Source: Ferroplasma sp037442045
GTDB taxonomy: Archaea > Thermoplasmatota > Thermoplasmata > Thermoplasmatales > Thermoplasmataceae
Length of the DNA: 55,047 nucleotides
NCBI RefSeq assembly: GCF_037442045.1
Contig: NZ_JBBIRC010000003.1
Span: forward strand, 1-55,047
Reading direction: 5' to 3'
In this document: positions 26,109 to 34,541 of the stretch, piece after piece
Numbering within the stretch: position 1 is the stretch's first letter
Layout of the letters: every line of letters begins with the position of its first letter
The notes under the pieces: generated by a model
What the model was told of the DNA's origin: nothing
What the model saw: the letters and a program-made list of their open reading frames with translations, nothing else
Database searches by the model: none
Made by a program: the position numbers and the translations under genes

Positions 26109-26118
26109 ATACCGGTAT
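26109..26118. promoter_or_regulatory. perfect 10-bp palindrome in divergent promoter region
   Basis: ATACCGGTAT is self-complementary and the only GC-containing symmetric element in the 215-bp region between the SQR-like gene and the corrinoid operon. It lies within a wider TAAAAAT...ATTTTTA inverted arrangement. It could be an operator for either divergent unit. Confidence 0.35.
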
Positions 26119-26203
26119 TTTTAATTGTGTGATATTATAATTAACTCATAATTAATATTCCAGGTATTAGAAGCATTGTTGCAATGAATAATTAAAACAA
26201 TAT

Positions 26204-26223
26204 ATGAGAATAAAATATCTCAT
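26204..26223. promoter_or_regulatory. inverted repeat at corrinoid operon start, candidate operator
   Basis: ATGAGA and TCTCAT form perfect 6-bp arms around an 8-bp A/T spacer. It starts beside a TATA-like element (AACAATATAT, ~26197-26206) and ends 2 nt before the ATG at 26226, so a bound protein would cover the transcription start. Confidence 0.4.
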
Positions 26224-26225
26224 GA

Positions 26226-27515
26226 ATGGTAAAAGTGTTTATAGTGGGCTGTGGGCCAGGAAACATGGATTTTTTAACTGTTAAAGCAGTAAAAATAATA
26301 AAAGAGGCGGACAGCATTATTTATGATCATCTTATCAATCCTGAAATTCTGGATTATGCCAGGCCAGGATGCAGGAAAATCTATGTTGGAAAAAAGCCAT
26401 ATGCCAGAAGGATATCTCAGGAAGAAATTAACAAAATAATAGTTGAAGAAGCATTAAAAAATAATATTGTTGCAAGGCTTAAGGGCGGTGATCCTTTCCT
26501 TTTTGGCCGGGGGGGAGAAGAAGTAGAAGAATTAATTAATAATAATATTGAATATGAAGTTATTCCAGGTGTTTCATCCCTTATAGCCGTGCCAGAAGCC
26601 GCTGGCATTCCGGTAACCCATAGAAATGTAAACCATGGCATAATTGCAACAACCGGAAATAATGTGGAAAATATGAATATTCCGGAATGCAGGAATTTTA
26701 ACTGCAGAATGTATACGCTGGTAATATTCATGGGGGCGCATAATCTTTATGCCATAAGAGAAAAACTCATATCGGCTGGATATGACCCGTTGCTCCCTGT
26801 AGCTATTATAGAAAATGGAACTTATAATCATCAAAAAACATTTACAGGCACTCTTGAAAGCATAAATTATGATTATGCAGGGTCTCCATCCCTCATAGTA
26901 ATAGGAGATGTTGCAAAATACCACGAAATGTTCTGCAAATATGAAAATAAACCTTACAGTGGAAAAATTGTTACAGTTTTATATGACCTATATTTTCCAG
27001 ACACAGCTCAACTGGAAAGCATGGGATTAACAGTATATAAAATCCGATCAGCGGAAGTATTCCCTGGAAATATTTCAACAGCAACACTCTACGGCAAAAA
27101 TATTGCATTTGAAGGGCGTTTTGCAGGAATATTAATGGATATCTTCAGGTCCAGCGGTTTTGATTTAAGATGGCTTGGCAAAATTGCAACAGATAATACA
27201 GGGAGGCAATTGCTTCTAAATTATGGAATATTTGACCTTCTTGATATTTCAAGCATAGATGACAGTTATATCAGGATTGGGACAGGCAATGAAAAAGAAC
27301 TTCAGGTGGCCAGGATGGTACCGATTAAAATAGGCAATTATATAAATGATTATATTGAAAAATCAGACCTTATAGTTATTGCCAGTATGAGTGGTTCTTT
27401 GCCTGATGGAATAAATATTCCGGAAAAAGCAGGAGTAATAAAAATTGAATATCCCTATAACGGATTTTATAATGAAATAAGGGATTATTTTGGTGATAGC
27501 CGTGAAAAAAATTAA
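26226..27515 (+). CDS. cobA: uroporphyrinogen-III C-methyltransferase fused to HemD-like domain
   Basis: A 429-aa two-domain protein. Residues ~1-240 are a SAM-dependent uroporphyrinogen-III C2,C7-methyltransferase: VFIVGCGPGNMDFLTVKAVK, YDHLINPEIL, RLKGGDPFLFGRGGEE and the PGVSSLIAVPEAAGIPVTHR loop. Residues ~245-429 have the two-lobed layout of uroporphyrinogen-III synthase (HemD), with KIATDNTGRQLLL resembling its central conserved segment, but are strongly diverged. The fusion would make uroporphyrinogen III and convert it to precorrin-2. It is the first gene of the corrinoid operon, with a TATA-like element and an inverted repeat upstream. The second-domain assignment is less certain than the first. 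Confidence 0.88.
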   Translation: MVKVFIVGCGPGNMDFLTVKAVKIIKEADSIIYDHLINPEILDYARPGCRKIYVGKKPYARRISQEEINKIIVEEALKNNIVARLKGGDPFLFGRGGEEVEELINNNIEYEVIPGVSSLIAVPEAAGIPVTHRNVNHGIIATTGNNVENMNIPECRNFNCRMYTLVIFMGAHNLYAIREKLISAGYDPLLPVAIIENGTYNHQKTFTGTLESINYDYAGSPSLIVIGDVAKYHEMFCKYENKPYSGKIVTVLYDLYFPDTAQLESMGLTVYKIRSAEVFPGNISTATLYGKNIAFEGRFAGILMDIFRSSGFDLRWLGKIATDNTGRQLLLNYGIFDLLDISSIDDSYIRIGTGNEKELQVARMVPIKIGNYINDYIEKSDLIVIASMSGSLPDGINIPEKAGVIKIEYPYNGFYNEIRDYFGDSREKN

Positions 27516-28701
27516 TATTGCAGGCATTTTCCCGGGAAGGCCAGTTAATCCTGAAGTTGAACAGTGCATTAAAGAAAGTCATGTGGTTTTCTGTGGCAGA
27601 AGAAATATGGAAATTCTTCCAAAAACAAATGCTAAAATTATCAATATAGGAAATATTATGGATTTTTCACAGGATCTAGAAAATGAATTTAAAGAAGGCA
27701 AAACAATAACGGTAATTGCATCAGGTGACCCTATCTTTTACGGCATTGGCAATTATATAAGCAAGAATTACAGTATTGGCGATATACATATTATCCCGGA
27801 AGTGGGTTCTCTTCAGGTAGCACTGTCCAGAATTGGAATGAATGAAAACAATATTTATACAGTAAGCTTGCATGGAAGAAGAATAAAGGGCCTTGCCCAG
27901 AAAATCAGGAACAGAGAAAAAATAGCTGTATTTACTGACTGCAATAACACACCGTCAAGCATAGCAAGATATATGCTGGATTTTAATTTAAATGATTATT
28001 CTATATATGTTTTTGAAAGGCTTGGCTATAAAGATGAGAAAATAAACAAATACGATCTGAAAGAAATAGTAGAAAAAGAGTTTGACCCGTTAAATATTAT
28101 GGTTTTAATCAAAAACGGAAATAATACAGATACATTTCCAGATGATAATTTATTCTTAAGGAAAAATGATAATATAACTAAAAGAGAAATTAGGGACATT
28201 TCCATAATGGAGCTTGAATTGAATAATGGAGATACTTTATGGGATGTGGGTTCAGGGTCAGGTTCTGTTGCCGTTTATAGTTCTTTTTTCAATGCAGATG
28301 GAAAAATTTATGCAATAGAGAAAGATAAAATTCTCTGCGGCTATATTGAAGAAAACATGAAAAAATTTTCCACCGATATTAATATAATAAACGGTGAGGC
28401 CCCGGCAATTCTGTCTGAATTGCCATGCCCAGATGCAGTTTTCATTGGAGGATCTTCCGGAAAATTAAGGGAAATTCTTGATTATTCTTACAATAAAATG
28501 AAAAGCGGCGGCCGGCTTGTTGCAAATATAACCACTTTAGAAAATTTTAATCTGGCCATGGAATTCATAAAGGAGAATAAACTGCGAAGCCATGTTACCC
28601 AGGCAAATATTTCCAGGCTTTCTTCAGTATCCAGATACACAAGGTTTTCTCCGCTGGACCAGATTTATATTGTAAAGGTGATAAAGAATGGAAATGCTTA
28701 A
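27502..28701 (+). CDS. cbiET: fused cobalt-precorrin-7 C5- and C15-methyltransferase (CbiE-CbiT)
   Basis: A 399-aa fusion. The N-terminal half (~1-200) is the CbiE tetrapyrrole-methylase domain with IASGDPIFYGIGNYI and LHGRR motifs. The C-terminal half (~215-399) is the CbiT class I methyltransferase domain with the SAM-binding LWDVGSGSGSVAVYSS and FIGGSSGKLREIL. It corresponds to CobL/CbiET and methylates C5 and C15 with decarboxylation of the acetate side chain. The GTG at 27502 is chosen because GGTGAT ends 4 nt before it; this gives a 14-nt overlap with cobA-hemD. Confidence 0.92.
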   Translation: MKKINIAGIFPGRPVNPEVEQCIKESHVVFCGRRNMEILPKTNAKIINIGNIMDFSQDLENEFKEGKTITVIASGDPIFYGIGNYISKNYSIGDIHIIPEVGSLQVALSRIGMNENNIYTVSLHGRRIKGLAQKIRNREKIAVFTDCNNTPSSIARYMLDFNLNDYSIYVFERLGYKDEKINKYDLKEIVEKEFDPLNIMVLIKNGNNTDTFPDDNLFLRKNDNITKREIRDISIMELELNNGDTLWDVGSGSGSVAVYSSFFNADGKIYAIEKDKILCGYIEENMKKFSTDINIINGEAPAILSELPCPDAVFIGGSSGKLREILDYSYNKMKSGGRLVANITTLENFNLAMEFIKENKLRSHVTQANISRLSSVSRYTRFSPLDQIYIVKVIKNGNA

Positions 28702-29347
28702 AGTTGTTGGCCTTGGCCCTGGAGACCCTGAACTGCTGACTATAAAAGGTTACAATGCACTTTTAAATGCTGATATAATATTTTATCCAAAAACTTCATT
28801 GAACTCAGCAGAAAATATATTGAATTTATTGAAGATCGATAAAGAAAAAATAAAGGCCCTGGAATTCCCAATTGGAAGTGATAAGATACCTGAAATCTCT
28901 AAAAAATATGCTGAAATGATTATGGGCAGTTGCAGAAAGGGATTGAAAACAGCATATGCAGTTGAAGGGGAACCAATGCTTTACAGTACATTTCTGGATA
29001 TTATGCCATATATTAATATGGAATTTACCATAATTCCAGGAATAAGCTCGATGAATGGAATTTCAGCAGCCATGAAAATAATGCTTGCCACAAAGGATCA
29101 GGATCTCCTGGTTTTGCCTGCCATAAACAATTATGAATATATGGAATCTAAAATTATGTCTTCACAAAATATTGTTATATTCAAAGCAATACGGGCAAAG
29201 AAAATAATAAAAGAAATTCTGGAAAAAAACAGTATAAATGATTTTTACATAATGAGCAATGTTTCAACTGAAAAGGAGAGAGCTTATAATAATATTAATG
29301 ACATAAAGGATTACATGACAGTGGTGGTGATAAAACGATACATATAG
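28688..29347 (+). CDS. cbiL: precorrin-2 C20-methyltransferase (CbiL)
   Basis: A 219-aa tetrapyrrole methylase. The N-terminal VVGLGPGDPELLTIKGYNAL and the phrase ADIIFYPKTS are typical of precorrin-2/cobalt-factor-II C20-methyltransferase, as is the central AVEGEPMLYSTFLDIM and the PGISSMNGISAA loop. It is somewhat shorter than the usual 230-240 aa. It begins 14 nt inside cbiET with GGTGAT 5 nt ahead of the ATG. It acts directly on the product of the CobA domain. Confidence 0.92.
   Translation: MEMLKVVGLGPGDPELLTIKGYNALLNADIIFYPKTSLNSAENILNLLKIDKEKIKALEFPIGSDKIPEISKKYAEMIMGSCRKGLKTAYAVEGEPMLYSTFLDIMPYINMEFTIIPGISSMNGISAAMKIMLATKDQDLLVLPAINNYEYMESKIMSSQNIVIFKAIRAKKIIKEILEKNSINDFYIMSNVSTEKERAYNNINDIKDYMTVVVIKRYI
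29326..29331 (+). promoter_or_regulatory. ribosome binding site ahead of an AUA codon (cbiF)
   Basis: GGTGAT, part of GTGGTGGTGAT, ends 6 nt before ATA at 29338. The same hexamer precedes the start codons of cbiET (4 nt) and cbiL (5 nt). No ATG, GTG or TTG lies in the cbiF frame between the last upstream stop (TGA) and a TTG at 29377, which would cut off the conserved glycine motif. Confidence 0.65.
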
Positions 29348-30099
29348 TTGGTGCAGGCCCTGGTGACCCTGAACTATTGACAGTAAAGGCAAAAAGAATT
29401 ATTGATTCAACCGATGTAATAATATATGCCGATTCCCTGGTAAGCCCTGAAACATTTAAAGACAGCATGGCCAAAAATATAATAAAAACATCCTCCTTAA
29501 CTCTGGAAGAAATAAACAGCAATGTTAAAAAGTATTATAGCCAGGGATTTGACATAACCAGGCTTCACAGCGGAGACCCGGCAATTTATGGTGCAATTAA
29601 CGATGAAATCCAGTTTTATGAAGACAGGGGAATGGAATATGAAATAATTCCAGGAATAAGTTCAGTATTTGCGGCTGCAGCGAGAATAGGCATGGAACTT
29701 ACATCCCCTGGAACAACACAGTCGGTAATACTTACCAGAGTTCCAAGGAGGACAGAATATTTTGAAAAAGAAGACCTTGAAACGCTGGCATCACATAAAA
29801 CAGCACTTGCAATATTTCTCAGTGCATCAAATGCAAAGATGGTTAGCAAGAAACTGATCAATGCCGGCTATACACCAGATGAAAAGGCCATAATTGCGTA
29901 TAAAGTTTCATGGCCAGATGAGAAAATAATAGAAACAAAAATCGGAGACCTGGAACATGCAATGTTTGAAAACAAAATAAACAGGCAGGCACTGATAATG
30001 GTGGGTGGTAATATCTCTGGCAGTTCTGACAAAAAATCATATCTCTACAATGGAGAATTCACACATTTATTCAGAAAATCATCCAAAAAGGATAGATAA
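29338..30099 (+). CDS. cbiF: cobalt-precorrin-4 C11-methyltransferase (CbiF), apparent AUA start
   Basis: A 253-aa tetrapyrrole methylase if started at ATA 29338, the point where homologues start (IHIVGAGPGDPELLTVKAKR). Further family marks are ADSLVSPE, LHSGDPAIYGAINDE, PGISSVFAAAARIGMELTSPG and YKVSWPDEKI, which together are typical of CobM/CbiF. The only ordinary start codon is TTG 29377, which would remove the SAM-binding GAGPGDPEL motif. An AUA start, served by GGTGAT 6 nt upstream, is therefore proposed; ACG at 29335, a sequencing error or frameshifting from cbiL are alternatives. It overlaps cbiL by 10 nt and the convergent next gene by 21 nt. Confidence 0.85.
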   Translation: MHIVGAGPGDPELLTVKAKRIIDSTDVIIYADSLVSPETFKDSMAKNIIKTSSLTLEEINSNVKKYYSQGFDITRLHSGDPAIYGAINDEIQFYEDRGMEYEIIPGISSVFAAAARIGMELTSPGTTQSVILTRVPRRTEYFEKEDLETLASHKTALAIFLSASNAKMVSKKLINAGYTPDEKAIIAYKVSWPDEKIIETKIGDLEHAMFENKINRQALIMVGGNISGSSDKKSYLYNGEFTHLFRKSSKKDR

Positions 30100-31152
30100 T
30101 ATATATTCTTCATCTTTTCCTATTGTGTGAATTCTGTGCCTTATAAAATCTTTTGAAATATTATCAGGATTTTCATCTGTTTCCGGCAATGATTTTATGA
30201 GTGATTTAATATAATTTGATTCTATTATTCTGTAAAATATTTTTCCAAATTCCATTGTGCTTAGAACTTCTTCATCATCAATTTTCAAAGATATAATTTC
30301 TTTGGATTTTTCTGTAAGTTCCCATATTTCTTTATTGAGCTTATCAAGAGAATCCATTAAAATATCATTGTCAAGATGTGCCTTTAAATCTGGCTCATCA
30401 ACTATATTCAATGTATTGTTATTGATTGTATATGAAATGCCAATGGCAGACCTGTTAAGGTCATATGCAAATTCAAAGAAATTGCCAGAATTTTCTGTTT
30501 TAAAGGTACATTTCAAAGTTTGGCCTGTAATATAGGCACTTTCCAGTCTGTAGCTGCTCAGGCTTTCATAAGTAATATTTCCAGAGTTATCAATTCCAAC
30601 AGGAATCTTAACGCCTGTATACAATGATGAAAAATATGGATTATTCATAAATTCGCTATCCTTTGTGTTAAGCAGAAATGTACATCTTATGCCGTAACTG
30701 AATTGAAGAAATTGTTTAATTTCTATTGCACCATTATTAACCAATAATTCTATATTTGAATTCAAGATTGTAAAAGGGTTTAATGAGAAGAATTTTCCTA
30801 TGATTTCTTTTCCATTTTTAACATCCTTTTCTATTGCTGTATTCATTTCCGAAATACGGGAAAATATATCCTGTGAACTTTTTGTGAAAAATTGGCTGGT
30901 AACTGAAGAAACTGTTTCTATAATTTTTTCCTCATATGATTTAAAATCATTATGCGTGGACGCAAAGTTATCCATTATACTGCTCAATTCCTGTTTTATT
31001 GATTCTATAGAACTCTTATCTGATTCAAGGCATTTGGTTAATCTTTCAATTTCACTGGCTTTTTTATCCCTGTCTACTTCATATGAAAACGCATCAACCA
31101 TATATGAAAAAATATATTTAAGTTCCTTCAAACCGTTTTCATCTACTTCCAT
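30079..31152 (-). CDS. coiled-coil protein of unknown function
   Basis: A 357-aa acidic soluble protein that I do not recognise. Residues ~20-120 form a long helical coiled-coil region (DKKASEIERLTKCLESDKSS onward). Residues ~125-265 look beta-rich with alternating polar/hydrophobic strands (IRCTFLLNT, VKIPVGIDNSGNITYE, FEFAYDLNRS). A second helical region ends the protein. There is no signal peptide or membrane helix and a single pair of scattered cysteines. It is convergent with and overlaps the end of cbiF by 21 nt. It is a single gene, with a possible TATA-like stretch upstream near 31160-31180. Confidence 0.75.
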   Translation of the reverse strand: MEVDENGLKELKYIFSYMVDAFSYEVDRDKKASEIERLTKCLESDKSSIESIKQELSSIMDNFASTHNDFKSYEEKIIETVSSVTSQFFTKSSQDIFSRISEMNTAIEKDVKNGKEIIGKFFSLNPFTILNSNIELLVNNGAIEIKQFLQFSYGIRCTFLLNTKDSEFMNNPYFSSLYTGVKIPVGIDNSGNITYESLSSYRLESAYITGQTLKCTFKTENSGNFFEFAYDLNRSAIGISYTINNNTLNIVDEPDLKAHLDNDILMDSLDKLNKEIWELTEKSKEIISLKIDDEEVLSTMEFGKIFYRIIESNYIKSLIKSLPETDENPDNISKDFIRHRIHTIGKDEEYILSILFG

Positions 31153-31262
31153 TATATTTAATTATCTCATTATATTTAAAGCTCATGCATATATGTGGTA
31201 TGTTCAGTAAATATTTAGTTCACACATAAAATTAATTAAACAACCAATAATAACCTGTTATC

Positions 31263-32252
31263 ATGACAGGCAAAATTATTATTATTGGTGGTGGCATTGC
31301 AGGAATTTCGGCTAAGTTAAAAAATCGAGATGCTGCATTAATTGATGAGAATCCGTTTTTGACTATGGCGCCAAGAATAATGGATATAGTAAATGGAAAA
31401 AGTGCTGAATTCCCAAAAATTTTTAGAAATCTGGATTATCTTGGAAGCGTCAATAATATTGATTTCCAGGACATGACTGTAACTATGAATCTAAAGAAAA
31501 TACAATATGAAAAATTAATAATTGCCACAGGATATTCACAAAAATATGATTTCATAAAAGGAAGCAAATATATACATGGATTTTCCGGCATTGAAGATGC
31601 TGTTGACCTGAGAAATAAATTAAAGGGTAAAAAGAAAGTGGTAATAATTGGAGGTGGTTATTTAGGCATAGAACTTGCAGGGCAAATAGAAAATGCGGAG
31701 GTAATTATACTGGAGGCTGGAAAAGATATTCTTTCAGGGCTTCCACGCAAATTTGCAAAATTAGCCAGTGAATTGCTTTCTAAAAAAGGTGTTAGAATAG
31801 AAGTTGAAAGCCCTGTAATAGAGGTAAAGAAAAATCAGGTAATAACAGAAGCAAAAGAATATGATTCTGATATTACAGTGTTTGCCGGAGGATTTACAGG
31901 CAGCCTTCCGCCAATGAACCATGAAATAACAACAAAAAACAATAAAATTGTTGTTAATTCATATTTGCAGTCTGTGGATTACCCTGATGTTTATGCTGCC
32001 GGCGATTCCATGTCTGTTCAGGATAAATTTTTCCCAATGTCTTCAATTATTGCAAGATCCTCTGGAATTACAGCCATGGAAAATGCTATGGGCAATAAAA
32101 TCGTTTTTGAATCAAATAATTTTGCCAATATTATAAGAATAGGAAATAATTATTTTGGCACTGTTGGAAATATCTTTGTCCATGGCCCTCTGGCACATAT
32201 TATCAAAGAGGCTGCAATAGCCCTTTCAATAAATCATGCTAAAGAAATATAA
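31263..32252 (+). CDS. NDH-2-like FAD-dependent pyridine nucleotide oxidoreductase
   Basis: A 329-aa flavoprotein. FAD-binding IIIIGGGIAGISAK is at the N-terminus, LIIATGYSQKYDF is the ATG motif, and NAD(P)H-binding VVIIGGGYLGIELAGQIE is near residue 130. The C-terminal FAD motif is PDVYAAGDSM. It lacks the redox CxxC of disulfide reductases and resembles AMID/NDH-2-type quinone reductases. It is shorter than typical NDH-2 (about 400 aa), mostly at the C-terminus, where a membrane anchor might have been. It is a single gene with a short AT-rich upstream promoter region. Confidence 0.85.
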   Translation: MTGKIIIIGGGIAGISAKLKNRDAALIDENPFLTMAPRIMDIVNGKSAEFPKIFRNLDYLGSVNNIDFQDMTVTMNLKKIQYEKLIIATGYSQKYDFIKGSKYIHGFSGIEDAVDLRNKLKGKKKVVIIGGGYLGIELAGQIENAEVIILEAGKDILSGLPRKFAKLASELLSKKGVRIEVESPVIEVKKNQVITEAKEYDSDITVFAGGFTGSLPPMNHEITTKNNKIVVNSYLQSVDYPDVYAAGDSMSVQDKFFPMSSIIARSSGITAMENAMGNKIVFESNNFANIIRIGNNYFGTVGNIFVHGPLAHIIKEAAIALSINHAKEI

Positions 32253-32394
32253 TATTTAACTCTTTGCTTTATTTTGCGGTTATGCGCAGAAAATATTCAG
32301 GTAAAGTGATAAAAAATGCACAAAGATTGAATTTACATTAAATTAACCGCAATGATAACATAAAATTTAATAGCAATTATCGATATAGTTATTT

Positions 32395-33540
32395 ATGAAA
32401 ACAACAATTTCACATATTAAAGCAGATATAGGAAGTTTGCCGGGCCATACAGTTGTATATCAACCGGTTGTAGATGCAGTAGAAAACTACGTAAAAAATA
32501 ATTCTGAAGGACTTGTTTCAGATTTTCACATATCACATATAGGTGATGATATACAGATAACAATGGTGCATACGAGAGGCACAGACAATCCAGAGATTCA
32601 TGGATTGGCATGGAATGCATTCAAGGCAGGAACAGATGTTGCAAAAAAAGTAGGTTTGTACGGAGCCGGCCAGGATTTATTAAAGGATGCATTTTCCGGA
32701 AATATAAAGGGAATGGGGCCAGGTGTAGCCGAACTTGAAATAACACCAAGAAAATCAGAGCCTTTCATAATTTATATGATGGATAAAACTGAGCCGGGAG
32801 CTTTTAATTACCCAATGTATAAAATATTTGGAGATCCTTTCAACACTCCGGGACTTGTAATAGATCCAAATATGCACATGGGATTCAAATTTGAAGTATG
32901 GGATATATACAATGGAAAGAAAATTTATCTTTCTCTCCCTGAAGATACATATGATCTTCTTGCGCTTATAGGATCAAAGGGAAAATATGTAATTAAAAGG
33001 GTGTTTACAAAGGATATACATACAAAACTTCCGGATGAAAATGTTGCAGTAATTACCACAGACAAACTTTCATTCATAGCGGGAGAATATGTAGGCAAGG
33101 ATGATCCAGCAGGAATAGTAAGAATACAGTCTGGATTGCCGGCTTCTGGAGAAGCTCTTGAGCCGTTTGCAAACTCATACCTGGTATCAGGCTGGATGAG
33201 AGGTTCATTCAATGGCCCAATGATGCCTGTTGGAATGGACAATGCGCAGATGACCAGATTTGATGGTCCGCCCAGAGTCATGGCTCTTGGATTTGTCATG
33301 AAGGACGGAAAGCTTGTAGGCCCCGTAGATATGTTTAGGGATGTGGCATTTGACTTTGCCAGGAACGAAGCACTGACTATGGCTAACTACATAAGAAGAA
33401 TGGGCGTTTTTGAACCTCACAGGCTTCCAGATGAAGAAATGGAATACACTGCACTTCCAAAAATTCTTGAAAAGCTCGCACCAAAATTCCAGACCATAGA
33501 AGATAAGGGCGTAAAATCTGAAATGAAGGTATCAAGATAA
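32395..33540 (+). CDS. fbp: bifunctional fructose-1,6-bisphosphate aldolase/phosphatase
   Basis: A 381-aa archaeal (type V) enzyme performing both aldol condensation of triose phosphates and dephosphorylation to fructose-6-phosphate, the gluconeogenic gate. The start MKTTISHIKADIGSLPGHT, the segment HTRGTDNPEIHGLAWNAFKAG, and metal/phosphate-binding VIDPNMHMGFKFEVWD and GPPRVMALGF are diagnostic and well conserved. Length equals the family norm. It stands alone with an AT-rich promoter (AAAATTTAATAG at ~32362-32373) and is likely well expressed in this organism, which would use it with enolase in gluconeogenesis. Confidence 0.97.
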   Translation: MKTTISHIKADIGSLPGHTVVYQPVVDAVENYVKNNSEGLVSDFHISHIGDDIQITMVHTRGTDNPEIHGLAWNAFKAGTDVAKKVGLYGAGQDLLKDAFSGNIKGMGPGVAELEITPRKSEPFIIYMMDKTEPGAFNYPMYKIFGDPFNTPGLVIDPNMHMGFKFEVWDIYNGKKIYLSLPEDTYDLLALIGSKGKYVIKRVFTKDIHTKLPDENVAVITTDKLSFIAGEYVGKDDPAGIVRIQSGLPASGEALEPFANSYLVSGWMRGSFNGPMMPVGMDNAQMTRFDGPPRVMALGFVMKDGKLVGPVDMFRDVAFDFARNEALTMANYIRRMGVFEPHRLPDEEMEYTALPKILEKLAPKFQTIEDKGVKSEMKVSR

Positions 33541-33619
33541 TATTTTTATTACTTTTTTAAAATTTTAAATTTTACAACAAAGTTAAAATATTCTGTATAG
33601 ATAAGGATTAAGTGATTTT

Positions 33620-33769
33620 ATGTCGTTCCCAGAAGCAATAGAAAGAAGATTAACACGCAAAATTTGTATGAGATGTTATGCTAGAAATTCAATTAACGCA
33701 ACAAAATGCAGAAAATGTGGTTACACTGGCCTGAGAGTTAAATCAAAGGAGAGAAAGAGTGCAAAGTAA
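33620..33769 (+). CDS. rpl40e: ribosomal protein L40e
   Basis: A 49-aa large-subunit ribosomal protein, archaeal homologue of the ribosomal part of ubiquitin-L40 fusions. It begins MSFPEAIERRLTRKI and has a four-cysteine zinc ribbon, CMRC and CRKC with 13 residues between the pairs, followed by the basic tail LRVKSKERKSAK. Its 3' end overlaps the purQ GTG start by 11 nt, and an AGTGAT element lies 5 nt before the ATG, with AGTTAAAATATTC at 33581-33593 as a possible TATA element. Confidence 0.95.
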   Translation: MSFPEAIERRLTRKICMRCYARNSINATKCRKCGYTGLRVKSKERKSAK

Positions 33770-34541
33770 TGATCTAAAAGCTGGAATTTTGAGAATGGAA
33801 GGCACAAATAATGAAGAAGAAGCTTTCCTTTCCTTAAAAAGATCCGGTTTTTCATCAGAATACATACACGTGTCTGAGATCGGTCAGAAGAAATTAGAGG
33901 ATTATGATTTATTGTTTATTCCAGGTGGTTTTTCAGCAGGAGATTATGTAAGGGCAGGTGCAATATTTGCATCGCGCCTTACTCCGCACATTAAAAGCCT
34001 GAACAAATTTGTTGATTCCGGCAAATTATTAATCGGGGTCTGCAATGGATTTCAGGTTCTCAGCGAACTTGGAATGCTTCCAGATCTGGACAGAAAAAAA
34101 GACCGCACAATGGTGCTTGCAGTGAATACATCAAATAAGTTTGAGTGCAGGTATACTTATGTAAAATACATTTCCAAAAATATTATATTTAAAAAGTATT
34201 TTTCCGGCAAAATATTTCAAGTGCCGGTAGCACATATGGAAGGAAAAGTTTTATTTGATAGTGAAAAAACACTTGGCAATGTAATGGAAAACGACCAGAT
34301 TTTATTCCAGTATACGGACCAGAAGGGAAATAAGGCATCGTATCCATGGAATCCCAATGGTTCAGTTATGGATATAGCAGCATTATCGAACAGGGATGGG
34401 AATGTAATAGGGCTTATGCCACATCCTGAAAGAGTTTACTATAACTTTCAGATGATGGACGATGGCAAAGAATATGAAAATGGAACGGGCAAAATATTCT
34501 TTGACGCACTTTATGAATATACCAAAAAATTAACAGCTTGA
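33759..34541 (+). CDS. purQ: phosphoribosylformylglycinamidine synthase subunit PurQ
   Basis: A 260-aa glutamine amidotransferase subunit that supplies ammonia to PurL in de novo purine synthesis. It is a class I GATase: nucleophile Cys95 in IGVCNGFQVLSELGMLP, oxyanion loop IPGGFSAGDYVRAG, and His/Glu in LMPHPERVY near the C-terminus. The GTG at 33759 lies in the end of the L40e gene and is preceded by GGAGAG; no ATG upstream of the conserved AGILRMEG is available. purS and purL are not nearby. The last 12 nt overlap the convergent UPF0200 gene. Confidence 0.94.
   Translation: MQSNDLKAGILRMEGTNNEEEAFLSLKRSGFSSEYIHVSEIGQKKLEDYDLLFIPGGFSAGDYVRAGAIFASRLTPHIKSLNKFVDSGKLLIGVCNGFQVLSELGMLPDLDRKKDRTMVLAVNTSNKFECRYTYVKYISKNIIFKKYFSGKIFQVPVAHMEGKVLFDSEKTLGNVMENDQILFQYTDQKGNKASYPWNPNGSVMDIAALSNRDGNVIGLMPHPERVYYNFQMMDDGKEYENGTGKIFFDALYEYTKKLTA

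Noticed and set aside
26011..26225. Cobalamin riboswitch upstream of the corrinoid operon
   Set aside because: The TATA-like element lies only about 24 nt before the ATG, leaving no room for a structured leader; no B12-box-like sequence was seen.
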